DNA of 64,000 bases from positions 1-64,000 of the forward strand of contig URSS01000010.1 of NCBI GenBank assembly GCA_900550545.1. Reading direction: 5' to 3'. A program made the translations under genes and the position numbers. The notes below the pieces were generated by a model. The model had not been told where the DNA came from and searched no databases. It worked only from the letters and a program-made list of their open reading frames with translations. Source of the DNA: an uncultured Lachnobacterium sp. (GTDB lineage Bacteria; Bacillota; Clostridia; Lachnospirales; Lachnospiraceae). Of this stretch, positions 8,476 to 16,622 are shown piece after piece; position 1 is the stretch's first letter; each line of letters starts with the position of its first letter.

Positions 8476-9837
8476 ATGAAGATAGAAGAACAGAAAGTTC
8501 TTGTTGTGGGAACCGGAATCAGCGGAATCGCTGCAGCAGAGCTTTTACAGAGTAAAAATGTAGATACCGTTTTATTTGACGGAAACAAGGAACTCGATTT
8601 GAATAAATTTTATGAGAAGGCACCTGAGTTAAAGGATATGCCAATCATTCTCGGAGAGTTGACTGAGGAGCAGATGCACGAGTTTGGTGTGGCTGTATTA
8701 AGTCCTGGAGTTCCTACGGATCTGCCAATGGTAGAGCGCTTGCGCGCACAGAATGTGGCAATCTGGGGAGAAATTGAACTTGCATATTATTTTGGCAAAG
8801 GACGTCTGATTGCCATCACCGGAACAAATGGAAAGACAACGACAACGGCTTTGACAGGGGCAATTATGAAAAATTACTATAAGGATGTCCGCATTGTTGG
8901 AAATATCGGTATTCCTTATACTTCTGAAGCTGCGACAATGACTGACGATACGGTTACAGTTGCGGAAATCAGCAGTTTCCAGTTAGAGACCATTCATGAT
9001 TTTTGTCCGGAAGTCTCTGCTATTTTAAATATTACAGAGGATCATTTGAATCGTCATCATACGATGGAATGTTATATCAAGACAAAAGAAGATATTACCA
9101 GAAACCAGACAAAGGATCAGGTATGTGTATTAAATTATGAGGATGAAGTGCTTCGCAGCTTTGGTGAGAGCGCACCGGCAAAGGTTGTATATTTCAGCAG
9201 TCACAGAAAATTGGACAATGGATTCTATCTTGAGGGGGAGGACATATACTATGCGGTAGACGGACAGAGTACCCATGTCATTAATGTCAACGAACTGAAT
9301 CTTCTTGGAAGACATAACTATGAAAATGTTATGGCGGCATGTGCAATAAGTGTGAATTTCGGTGTACCTATGGACAAAATTGTAGAAGTTCTTAAGACAT
9401 TCCAGGCAGTAGAGCATCGTATCGAGTATGTGACCGAGAAGCGTGGCATAAAGTTTTATAATGATTCCAAGGGAACGAACCCGGATGCAGCTATTCAGGG
9501 AATTCGTGCAATGAACCGTCCGACATTTCTGATTGGTGGTGGATATGATAAACAGTCCGAGTATGATGAGTGGATTGAGGCTTTTGATGGCAAAGTGAAA
9601 AAACTTGTACTGATCGGTCAGACAGCAGAAAAAATCGAAAACTGTGCACACAGACATGGATTTATGGATACTGTGCGAAAAGATACTTTTGAGGAAGCAA
9701 TCCAGTACTGCTATGACAATGCAAAGTCCGGCGATGCCGTATTATTGTCACCGGCGTGTGCAAGCTGGGGAATGTTCCCGAACTATGAGGAACGTGGAAG
9801 AATTTTCAAAGAATATGTTCGCAATTTAGAGGAGTAG
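8476..9837 (+). CDS. murD: UDP-N-acetylmuramoylalanine--D-glutamate ligase
   Basis: 453-residue Mur ligase that adds D-glutamate to UDP-MurNAc-L-Ala with ATP in the cytoplasm. It shows a Rossmann-like N-terminal domain (VLVVGTGISGIAAAELL), the ATP-binding GTNGKTTTTAL loop (about 115-125), the central EISSFQLE segment, ITEDHLNRHH, and the C-terminal YNDSKGTNPDA and LLSPACASWGMF motifs. The ATG at 8476 follows TGGAGG. The neighbouring mraY, murE, murF and murG expected here are absent. Confidence 0.97.
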   Translation: MKIEEQKVLVVGTGISGIAAAELLQSKNVDTVLFDGNKELDLNKFYEKAPELKDMPIILGELTEEQMHEFGVAVLSPGVPTDLPMVERLRAQNVAIWGEIELAYYFGKGRLIAITGTNGKTTTTALTGAIMKNYYKDVRIVGNIGIPYTSEAATMTDDTVTVAEISSFQLETIHDFCPEVSAILNITEDHLNRHHTMECYIKTKEDITRNQTKDQVCVLNYEDEVLRSFGESAPAKVVYFSSHRKLDNGFYLEGEDIYYAVDGQSTHVINVNELNLLGRHNYENVMAACAISVNFGVPMDKIVEVLKTFQAVEHRIEYVTEKRGIKFYNDSKGTNPDAAIQGIRAMNRPTFLIGGGYDKQSEYDEWIEAFDGKVKKLVLIGQTAEKIENCAHRHGFMDTVRKDTFEEAIQYCYDNAKSGDAVLLSPACASWGMFPNYEERGRIFKEYVRNLEE

Positions 9838-9843
9838 AGATTC

Positions 9844-10974
9844 GTGGCAAGACGACGGAAGGATGGAAAGAAAGCAACTGCATATTTTGATTACAACCTG
9901 CTGTTTATTCTGATATTTCTGCTGTGCTTTGGACTGGTAATGTTGTATAGTTCCAGTTCTTATACATCGGCAAATCTGTATGACGATAGTGCGCACTATC
10001 TCAAGTTACAGTTTCGTAACATATTGGTTGGTGTGATCCCAATGTATTTTTTCGCAAAGATCGATTATCATTTTTGGAAAAAGCTTGGCTTTTTTGCATA
10101 TTTTTGCTCGTTTGCTTTGTGCGTACTCGTAATGTTTCCGATTCCGGGACTGACAAGATCTTCACACGGACAGTCGAGATGGTTGAATCTTGGACCTTTG
10201 AGTTTTCAGCCTTCGGAGCTTGCAAAGCTTGCGGTGATCATATTCCTTGCCATGCTGATCGAACGTATTCCAAAGAAACTTGGAGATTTCTCCAGTATTA
10301 TAAAGGTAATGGTAATCATGTTTCCGCTTTTGGTAGTTATTGCTTCCAGCAATTTGAGTACTGCGGTCATTGTCTTTGGTATTGCGGTATGTATGCTGTT
10401 TGTAGCAAGCCCGAAGTATAAACAGTTCGTTGTTGTAGGTGTAGCAGGTGTTTCCTTTGTTGTGGCATTTATTATGCTTGCTTCTTACCGAAGTGGTCGC
10501 GTGCAGGCGTGGCTGCATCCAGAGACCGCGGGGGATGACGGTTATCAGACGTTGCAGGGACTGTATGCAATTGGTTCTGGCAAACTGTTTGGTAAAGGAC
10601 TGGGCGAAAGTCTGCAGAAGATGGGAAATGTGCCGGAGTCTCAGAATGATATGATTTTTACGATTATCTGTGAAGAACTGGGTCTGTTTGGGGCTATCTG
10701 TGTCATTCTTTTGTATGTGCTTTTACTATGGAGAATGATGGTTATCGCCAATAACGCAAAGGATCTGTATGGTGCGCTTCTTGTGACTGGTATTATGTCG
10801 CACATTGCTATTCAGGTAATTTTGAACATTGCCGTTGTTACCAACACGATACCAAATACCGGTGTTATTCTTCCGTTTATTAGTTACGGAGGTACTTCGC
10901 TCGTGTTCCTGATGGCGGAGATGGGACTGGCGCTGAGTGTTTCGAAGGGAATCCGGTTGGAATCTATAGAGTAG
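9844..10974 (+). CDS. ftsW: SEDS-family peptidoglycan polymerase FtsW/SpoVE
   Basis: 376-residue polytopic protein with about ten transmembrane segments. The SEDS signatures are SRWLNLGPLSFQPSELAK (about 112-129) and a late PFISYGGTSL. SEDS proteins polymerise glycan strands from lipid II together with a class B PBP, and two such PBPs are encoded just upstream. GTG start at 9844, six bases after the murD stop. FtsW and its sporulation paralogue SpoVE cannot be separated by reading. Confidence 0.93.
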   Translation: MARRRKDGKKATAYFDYNLLFILIFLLCFGLVMLYSSSSYTSANLYDDSAHYLKLQFRNILVGVIPMYFFAKIDYHFWKKLGFFAYFCSFALCVLVMFPIPGLTRSSHGQSRWLNLGPLSFQPSELAKLAVIIFLAMLIERIPKKLGDFSSIIKVMVIMFPLLVVIASSNLSTAVIVFGIAVCMLFVASPKYKQFVVVGVAGVSFVVAFIMLASYRSGRVQAWLHPETAGDDGYQTLQGLYAIGSGKLFGKGLGESLQKMGNVPESQNDMIFTIICEELGLFGAICVILLYVLLLWRMMVIANNAKDLYGALLVTGIMSHIAIQVILNIAVVTNTIPNTGVILPFISYGGTSLVFLMAEMGLALSVSKGIRLESIE

Positions 10975-10988
10975 GAAAATGATGCTAT

Positions 10989-11771
10989 ATGATTAGAGAA
11001 GAACGAAGAAAAAAGCGGAAAAAGAAAAATATATTATCGATCATACTGGGCATTCTCATTATATTGGCATTGGCGGCAGTCATTGTGGTCAGTGTATTTA
11101 AGGTTAAGAGGGTCGAGGTAGAAGGCAATCAGCTATATGATTCTAAAGTAATCGAGAAAGCTGTGTTAAATGACGATTATTCCTGGAATTCTCTTTATGT
11201 ATTTGTAAAGTACAAATTTGTAGCAACGAAAAAGATTCCATTTATTGATACCATGGAGATTTCGTTGAAAGATCCACAGACGTTACATATTAAAGTATAT
11301 GAAAAGGGCATCATGGGTTATTTATACATTCCTTCCATCAACGAGAATGCGTATTTTGACAAGGATGGATTCGTGGTGGAAACATCCTCGAAAGTGATTG
11401 ACGGAACCCCACAGATTCTTGGAATTGACTGTGATAAGGTTGTACTGTATGAAAAACTGCCAATCGGGTCCACACAATTGCGTGAAATCCTAACGTTGAC
11501 ACAATCGCTGAAGCGTAATTCCCTGATTCCGGATTCCATTACTTATGGTGGGGTAAATGAGCCGGAACTTGCATATGGGGACATCAAAGTCCAGATGGGG
11601 GATTTGAATCTGCTCACACAGAAAGTGGAGCGTCTGGCAAAGATTAAACCGAAACTTCAGGGAATGAAAGGAACACTACATTTAGAAAATTGGACGGAAG
11701 AGACAACAAATATAGTGTTTGACCAGAAAACAGAAGCAAAAAAAGCTTCAAAGAATTCAAACAAAGAATAA
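10989..11771 (+). CDS. ftsQ: Cell division protein FtsQ/DivIB
   Basis: 260-residue bitopic protein: basic cytoplasmic N-terminus, one transmembrane helix (about 17-38), and a POTRA domain beginning VKRVEVEGNQLYDSKVIEKAV. A beta domain follows and the Lys-rich tail is short. DivIB/FtsQ stabilises FtsL and DivIC in the divisome. It starts 14 bp after ftsW and is followed by a new promoter before ftsZ. Confidence 0.92.
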   Translation: MIREERRKKRKKKNILSIILGILIILALAAVIVVSVFKVKRVEVEGNQLYDSKVIEKAVLNDDYSWNSLYVFVKYKFVATKKIPFIDTMEISLKDPQTLHIKVYEKGIMGYLYIPSINENAYFDKDGFVVETSSKVIDGTPQILGIDCDKVVLYEKLPIGSTQLREILTLTQSLKRNSLIPDSITYGGVNEPELAYGDIKVQMGDLNLLTQKVERLAKIKPKLQGMKGTLHLENWTEETTNIVFDQKTEAKKASKNSNKE

Positions 11772-11794
11772 ATGTAAAAAATCACAAATTTTTG

Positions 11795-11823
11795 TTGATT
11801 ATTTTGTTGAAAAAATATATTAT
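11795..11823 (+). promoter_or_regulatory. ftsZ promoter and long leader
   Basis: TTGATT-N17-TATTAT, starting transcription near 11830 and leaving a leader of about 160 bases before ftsZ. The leader contains the inverted repeat TGAAACATT...AATGTTTCA at about 11840-11859 and no T-tract. Confidence 0.6.
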
Positions 11824-11988
11824 AGTCTATATGGGTGTGCATGAAACATTGAAATGTTTCACGGCAGCCGGTTTTATAGAAGATAGTTTCGCAGATAGTA
11901 CATCGGAAATCCGTAAGACTATCGTTCGTCAGCGGACAGGCTGGCAATAGATTAAAATTTATAGGTTAAAGAAAGAGGAGGAAGAACC

Positions 11989-13242
11989 ATGCTGGAGATT
12001 CGGACAACAGAGGCAGATGCTAGTGCCAAAATAATTGTAATTGGTGTAGGTGGTGCCGGAAACAATGCTGTTAACCGCATGATTGATGAAAATATAGGTG
12101 GAGTAGAGTTTATCGGTGTAAACACAGATAAGCAGGCATTACAGTTGTGCAAAGCTCCAACATTAATTCAAATCGGTGAGAAACTTACCAAGGGACTTGG
12201 TGCAGGAGCTCAGCCGGAGATCGGCGAGAAAGCTGCTGAAGAAAGTGCAGAAGAATTATCCGCAGCTGTCAAAGGTGCAGATATGGTATTTGTTACCTGT
12301 GGTATGGGAGGCGGTACGGGTACAGGTGCAGCCCCGGTTGTTGCAAAGATTGCCAAGGAGCAGGGAATCCTGACGGTAGGAGTTGTGACAAAGCCATTCA
12401 AATTTGAAGCAAAGAAGCGTATGATCAATGCGGTATCCGGTATTGAAAAATTAAAAGAAAGTGTTGACACGCTCATCGTTATTCCAAACGATAAACTTCT
12501 TGAAATCGTAGACAGACGTACTTCTATGCCGGATGCATTAAAGAAGGCAGATGAGGTATTACAGCAGGCAGTACAGGGAATTACAGACTTGATTAATCTG
12601 CCGGCATTGATTAACCTTGATTTTGCAGACGTTCAGACAGTTATGAAAGATAAGGGACTGGCACATATTGGAATTGGTAGTGCAAAGGGTGATGAGAAGG
12701 CAATTGAGGCTGTTAAGCTTGCCGTTGCATCACCACTTCTTGAGACAACCATCAATGGTGCAACACATGTCATTATCAATATTTCCGGAGACATTTCTCT
12801 TATGGATGCTAATGATGCTGCAAGCTATGTGCAGGATCTTGCGGGAGAGGACGCAAATATCATCTTCGGTGCGAAGTTTGATGAGACTATGACAGATGAA
12901 GCAACAATCACAGTTATCGCAACCGGATTAGAGAGTCCTATGAAGTCTGTAGCAGCTCCAGGCGGTGTTAGTTCCCGTATGGTATATCCGAACCAGACAG
13001 TAAACCGTCAGCCGGCTGCTTCCGGAATTGTGAATCGTGCAGCTTCTACAAACAGTTATGTAGGAACAGGAGTAACAAATAATGCTTCTGTGCAGAGAAA
13101 TTCAATCCCTGTAACACCTAGACCTGCAACCAGACAGACAACATCTACTTATACCGGCATTCAGAGACCAAAGCAGCCGGAGAGCAGTGTTAAGCCAGTG
13201 GAAATTAATATTCCTGATTTCTTGAAAAATTCAAAAAGATAA
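11989..13242 (+). CDS. ftsZ: Cell division GTPase FtsZ
   Basis: 417-residue tubulin homologue that assembles the cytokinetic ring. The N-terminal GTPase domain shows VGGAGNNAVNRM, the tubulin signature GGGTGTGAAP (about 106-115) and the T7-loop region NLDFADVQTVM. A variable Thr/Asn/Pro-rich linker (about 325-395) leads to the conserved C-terminal peptide ending IPDFLKNSKR, which binds FtsA/SepF/EzrA-type partners. The ATG follows AGGAGGAAG. ftsA is not next to it, so another tether such as SepF is inferred. Confidence 0.98.
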   Translation: MLEIRTTEADASAKIIVIGVGGAGNNAVNRMIDENIGGVEFIGVNTDKQALQLCKAPTLIQIGEKLTKGLGAGAQPEIGEKAAEESAEELSAAVKGADMVFVTCGMGGGTGTGAAPVVAKIAKEQGILTVGVVTKPFKFEAKKRMINAVSGIEKLKESVDTLIVIPNDKLLEIVDRRTSMPDALKKADEVLQQAVQGITDLINLPALINLDFADVQTVMKDKGLAHIGIGSAKGDEKAIEAVKLAVASPLLETTINGATHVIINISGDISLMDANDAASYVQDLAGEDANIIFGAKFDETMTDEATITVIATGLESPMKSVAAPGGVSSRMVYPNQTVNRQPAASGIVNRAASTNSYVGTGVTNNASVQRNSIPVTPRPATRQTTSTYTGIQRPKQPESSVKPVEINIPDFLKNSKR

Positions 13243-13247
13243 TTAAT

Positions 13248-13255
13248 TTGTCGAA
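13248..13255 (+). promoter_or_regulatory. Spo0A box (0A box)
   Basis: TTGTCGAA, a full match to the Spo0A core, directly after the ftsZ stop and about 76-83 bp before the predicted spoIIGA start point. A degenerate box (TTGCCAAA, 13292-13299) overlaps the -35. This resembles the two-site layout of Bacillus spoIIG. Confidence 0.75.
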
Positions 13256-13280
13256 GAAGGAAAATAATTTTTAAATTAAA

Positions 13281-13350
13281 ACCTCCTGTTTTTGCCAAAT
13301 TATAGAGAAGAGATTTTCTATAATAACGGTAGAGACAGGAGGTGTTTTTT
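13281..13350 (+). terminator. ftsZ terminator overlapping the spoIIGA promoter and ribosome site
   Basis: Nested hairpin: the outer arms ACCTCCTGT (13281-13289) and ACAGGAGGT (13335-13343) are perfectly complementary. The inner arms ATTATAGAGAA (13299-13309) and TTTTCTATAAT (13314-13324) pair with one G-T. A six-T tract follows (13345-13350). The 3' outer arm contains the spoIIGA AGGAGG ribosome site. Confidence 0.8.
13292..13324 (+). promoter_or_regulatory. Spo0A-dependent-type promoter of spoIIGA-sigE, 21-bp spacer
   Basis: TTGCCA (13292-13297) and TATAAT (13319-13324) are 21 bp apart. Over-long spacing is a known property of the Bacillus spoIIG promoter, which uses sigma-A with Spo0A~P. 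The start point near 13331 falls downstream of the 5' terminator arm. Confidence 0.65.
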
Positions 13351-14139
13351 ATATATGCATTCTATATTGACGTATTCATAGAACAGAATTTTTTGATGAA
13401 TCTTCTGGTTTTGTCGATGACAAGCAAATTATGCAAAAGTGCAGTCAGACACAAATATCTCAGAATAGTGGTTTCTTCTGGAATTGGAGCATTTCTTGCG
13501 GCAGTGTTATTGTTAATAAGGGCATATTGGCTGAGTGTATTTTGCACAGCTGTCATTGTAGTGCCATTGATGCTATTTTTTGCGTTTGGAAAATGCAGTA
13601 AAAAGCAGTTTGTCCTGCGGATACTGATTAGTTGGTTCAGCATCCTTCTATTGAATGGAATCGTGACCGCTTTTTCCAACTTTACGGGCATACGGGGAAT
13701 GACCTGGTATGTGGCAGCGGTGACCATTGTAATCGGGCATGCTCTGGTGAAAGTCTGGCTGTGCAACGTGCAACAACAAAGAAATCTTTATGAAGTGAAA
13801 TTAAAAAATGATGGGAAAGAAGTCTGTTGTGTTGGATTGTACGATTCTGGGAATCGTTTACAGATGCCTGTCTCGAGAGAACCGGTACATATTGTGAGCA
13901 TGAAGATTTTTGAACAGTTGAAAAGAAAGAAGAGCAGGATCACAGAGATTCCGTTTCAGGCACTGGGGACAACTGAAGGATGGATACCTGTTACCAAAAT
14001 TGAATCGATGGAATTGCAGCATAATCAGTCACAGAGTACATACAAAAATGTGTGGATAGGATGTGCAGATGCTGCATTGCTGCAGGGAAAGTCATATCAG
14101 ATGATTCTGCATTCTTCCACGCACAATGAAAGTTCGTGA
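13342..14139 (+). CDS. spoIIGA: Sporulation sigma-E factor-processing peptidase SpoIIGA
   Basis: Membrane-embedded aspartic protease that cleaves the pro-sequence from pro-sigma-E in the mother cell. The N-terminal half has about five transmembrane segments. The C-terminal half carries the catalytic Asp in GLYDSGNRL (about residue 168). sigE follows with overlap, as in Bacillus. Coordinates start at the first canonical in-frame codon (GTG 13342), but this GTG overlaps the AGGAGG at 13337-13342 and cannot be served by it. Family N-termini (aromatic, then YIDV) fit initiation at the ATA codon 13351, eight bases after AGGAGG; ATG 13396 is a later alternative. An AUA start would mean weak or controlled translation. 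Confidence 0.88.
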   Translation: MFFIYAFYIDVFIEQNFLMNLLVLSMTSKLCKSAVRHKYLRIVVSSGIGAFLAAVLLLIRAYWLSVFCTAVIVVPLMLFFAFGKCSKKQFVLRILISWFSILLLNGIVTAFSNFTGIRGMTWYVAAVTIVIGHALVKVWLCNVQQQRNLYEVKLKNDGKEVCCVGLYDSGNRLQMPVSREPVHIVSMKIFEQLKRKKSRITEIPFQALGTTEGWIPVTKIESMELQHNQSQSTYKNVWIGCADAALLQGKSYQMILHSSTHNESS

Positions 14140-14150
14140 AAGGAAAAGAA

Positions 14151-14891
14151 ATGATGGATGTAAAACAGTTACTGAAGACTACAATTGGAAAAATTCGCAT
14201 GTTATTTACAGAAGAAGAAATTTTTTATATTGGTGGTTCGGATGTTTTGCCTCCGCCGCTGGAAAAGGAACAGGAACAGAAATGTTTGGTAGCGCTTTCT
14301 GATCTGACAACAAAGAAAAAAGATTATTCAAAGGAAGATGCAAGAAAAATGCTGATAGAGCATAATTTGCGTCTGGTTGTTTATCTGGCCAAGAAGTTTG
14401 AAAATACAGGAATCTGTGTGGAAGATCTGATTTCGATTGGAACGATTGGACTGATTAAAGGAATCAATACCTTTAACCCGGAAAAGAAAATCAAACTGGC
14501 GACCTACGCATCACGATGCATAGAAAATGAAATTCTTATGTACTTACGCAGAAATAACAAAATAAAAATGGAAGTTTCCATTGATGAACCGCTGAATGTG
14601 GATTGGGATGGAAATGAGCTTTTGTTGTCAGATATTCTAGGTACGGAAGAAGATATTATTTACAGGGACATGGAAAACGAAGCAGAGATAAGACTATTGC
14701 GGGATGCTGTGGAAAAGCTTGACCCAAGAGAAAAAGAAATTATCTGTCTGCGCTATGGAATCAACCGGAAAGACGGTAAGGAGATGACCCAGAAAGAAGT
14801 GGCAGATCTGCTTGGAATCTCGCAGTCCTACATATCTCGTCTGGAAAAAAAGATTATGATACGGTTAAAAAAAGAAATTCAGAAAAATTAG
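14151..14891 (+). CDS. sigE: RNA polymerase sporulation sigma factor SigE (pro-sigma-E)
   Basis: Sigma-70 family factor that drives mother-cell gene expression after septation. It begins with an amphipathic pro-sequence (about 25 residues) ending at the conserved processing site IFYIGGSDVLPPPL, followed by region 2 (NLRLVVYLAKKF, DLISIGTIGLIKGINTF, KLATYASRCIENEILMYLRR) and region 4 (REKEIICLRYGI, QKEVADLLGISQSYISRLEK). The ATG at 14151 is preferred over the GTG at 14136 because GAAAGGAAAAGA supplies the ribosome site. It is translationally linked to spoIIGA. sigG, which often follows directly, is instead at 16602 on the other strand. Confidence 0.96.
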   Translation: MMDVKQLLKTTIGKIRMLFTEEEIFYIGGSDVLPPPLEKEQEQKCLVALSDLTTKKKDYSKEDARKMLIEHNLRLVVYLAKKFENTGICVEDLISIGTIGLIKGINTFNPEKKIKLATYASRCIENEILMYLRRNNKIKMEVSIDEPLNVDWDGNELLLSDILGTEEDIIYRDMENEAEIRLLRDAVEKLDPREKEIICLRYGINRKDGKEMTQKEVADLLGISQSYISRLEKKIMIRLKKEIQKN

Positions 14892-14909
14892 AATGTTTTC
14901 AGAAAACAG

Positions 14910-14939
14910 TTGGGGTTTGTGGAAAATGTATGATATAAT
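14910..14939 (+). promoter_or_regulatory. Promoter of the beta-CASP RNase gene
   Basis: TTGGGG-N18-TATAAT, with a strong -10 and a weak -35, located 18 bases after the sigE stop. Confidence 0.45.
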
Positions 14940-14967
14940 AAAGCCATGACAGAAAGGGGTGGCTTTT

Positions 14968-16569
14968 ATGGTATTGCAATTTTTGGGGGCTGATCGTGAA
15001 GTGACCGGCAGCTGCCACTATGTAAAGTTTGGGGATAAGCATTTTCTTGTAGATTGTGGTATGGAGCAGGGACCGGATCTGTATGTGAATCAGGAGATTC
15101 CGGTGAATGCAGCGACGATTGATTATGTGTTTGTCACACATGCACATATTGATCATTCCGGTTTATTACCGCTTTTATACAATCATGGGTTTCGAGGAAC
15201 AGTTTTTGCAACGAAAGCAACTTGTGAACTCTGCAATATTATGCTGAAAGATTCGGCTCACATTCAGGAATTTGAGGCAGAGTGGAGAAATCGTAAGGCA
15301 CGCCGTGCAGGCAAGCCGGAAGTGACACCAATGTATAACATGGAAGATGCGCAGGGAGTTTTGGAGCATTTCGTGGAATGTTCCTATAATGAGAAGGTTG
15401 AGATCTGTGAGGGACTTACCGTTCGCTTTATTGATGCCGGACATCTGCTTGGATCTTCCTCCATTGAGATGTGGGTAACGGAAGAAGGAGAGAGTAGAAA
15501 ACTGGTCTTTTCCGGCGATATTGGAAACGGAAACCGGCCATTGATCAAAGATCCGGAATACATTCATGATGCGGATTATGTCATTATGGAATCGACTTAT
15601 GGCAATCGGAATCATGATACACCACCGGATTATGCAGTTGAACTTGCTAAAGTAATCAATGCGACATTTACAAAGGGAGGTAATCTGGTCATTCCGGCAT
15701 TTTCCGTTGGACGTACACAGGAAATGCTCTATTATATGCGTCGGATCAAAACAGAAAATCTGTTGCCGGAGTATCAGAATTTTGAGGTATATATTGATAG
15801 CCCGCTTGCAGTGGAGGCAACAAATATCTTTCACAAAAATGTGGCAGAATGTTTTGATGAGGATGCATTGGAACTTATTCAGTCCGGCGTCAATCCGATT
15901 CAGTTTGATGGATTGAAAGTTGCGGTAACGAGTGATGAATCCAAGATGATCAATGTCAATGCAAAGTCAAAAGTTATTATTTCCGCATCGGGAATGTGTG
16001 AAGCAGGTCGTATCCGCCATCATTTAAAGCATAATTTATGGCGTTCAGATTCCACAATTCTTTTTGTGGGTTATCAAGTGCCGGGGACATTGGGACATTC
16101 CTTACTCAACGGTGTCAAGAAAGTAAAACTGTTTGGTGAAGAAATCGAAGTAAAAGCAAATATTGTAAATCTTCCAGGTATCAGTGGACACGCGGACCGA
16201 GATCATCTTACCAAATGGATTTCTGCTTTTTCTGAGAATCCGCCGAAGAAAGTATTTATCGTACATGGTGAGGAAAGCACCGCTGTCGAATTTGCAGAAC
16301 ATGTTAAAAATGATGTTGGATTTGATGCGACAGCACCATATAGCGGGGATGCATATGATCTGCTTACCTGTGAGCAGATTGCACAGGGAAGTCGCGAGTA
16401 TGTGGAGAAGAAGAAAGTATACCGTGCAAGTTCAAGTGTATTTGACCGCCTTGTGATTGCAGGAGAGCGTTTGGTTGCAGTTATCCGCAAGTGTCAGGGG
16501 ATGGCAAACAAAGATCTTGCAAAATTTGCAGATCAGATCAATGCATTGTGTGACAAGTGGGATCGCTAG
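14968..16569 (+). CDS. MBL-fold beta-CASP RNA-metabolising exonuclease
   Basis: 533-residue metallo-beta-lactamase/beta-CASP protein, probably an RNA endo- or exonuclease related to RNase J and CPSF73-type enzymes. Zinc motifs are HAHIDHSG (H-x-H-x-D-H, about residues 55-60), GHLLGSS, FSGDIGN, and in the beta-CASP part SASGMCEAGRI followed by HHLKH. A C-terminal RMMBL-like segment contains GISGHADRDHL and VHGEEST. The start is taken at ATG 14968 after AAAGGGGTGG; the in-frame GTG at 14959 overlaps that ribosome site. It sits between sigE and sigG. Confidence 0.92.
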   Translation: MVLQFLGADREVTGSCHYVKFGDKHFLVDCGMEQGPDLYVNQEIPVNAATIDYVFVTHAHIDHSGLLPLLYNHGFRGTVFATKATCELCNIMLKDSAHIQEFEAEWRNRKARRAGKPEVTPMYNMEDAQGVLEHFVECSYNEKVEICEGLTVRFIDAGHLLGSSSIEMWVTEEGESRKLVFSGDIGNGNRPLIKDPEYIHDADYVIMESTYGNRNHDTPPDYAVELAKVINATFTKGGNLVIPAFSVGRTQEMLYYMRRIKTENLLPEYQNFEVYIDSPLAVEATNIFHKNVAECFDEDALELIQSGVNPIQFDGLKVAVTSDESKMINVNAKSKVIISASGMCEAGRIRHHLKHNLWRSDSTILFVGYQVPGTLGHSLLNGVKKVKLFGEEIEVKANIVNLPGISGHADRDHLTKWISAFSENPPKKVFIVHGEESTAVEFAEHVKNDVGFDATAPYSGDAYDLLTCEQIAQGSREYVEKKKVYRASSSVFDRLVIAGERLVAVIRKCQGMANKDLAKFADQINALCDKWDR

Positions 16570-16590
16570 CATAAAATATACAGAAGCATA

Positions 16591-16622
16591 AAAACAGAGG
16601 GCTAACGTTCGCCCTCTGTTTT
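16591..16622. terminator. Bidirectional terminator between the RNase gene and sigG
   Basis: Perfect 12-bp stem AAAACAGAGGGC (16591-16602) and GCCCTCTGTTTT (16611-16622) with an 8-base loop. It overlaps the last codons and stop of sigG. The A and T runs on both sides let it serve both convergent genes. Confidence 0.85.

Noticed and set aside
11840..11862. TGTTTCACG in the ftsZ leader as a possible parS/Noc-like site
   Set aside because: Only one half of the ParB site is present; the other half does not match. The sequence is better explained as one arm of a small inverted repeat.
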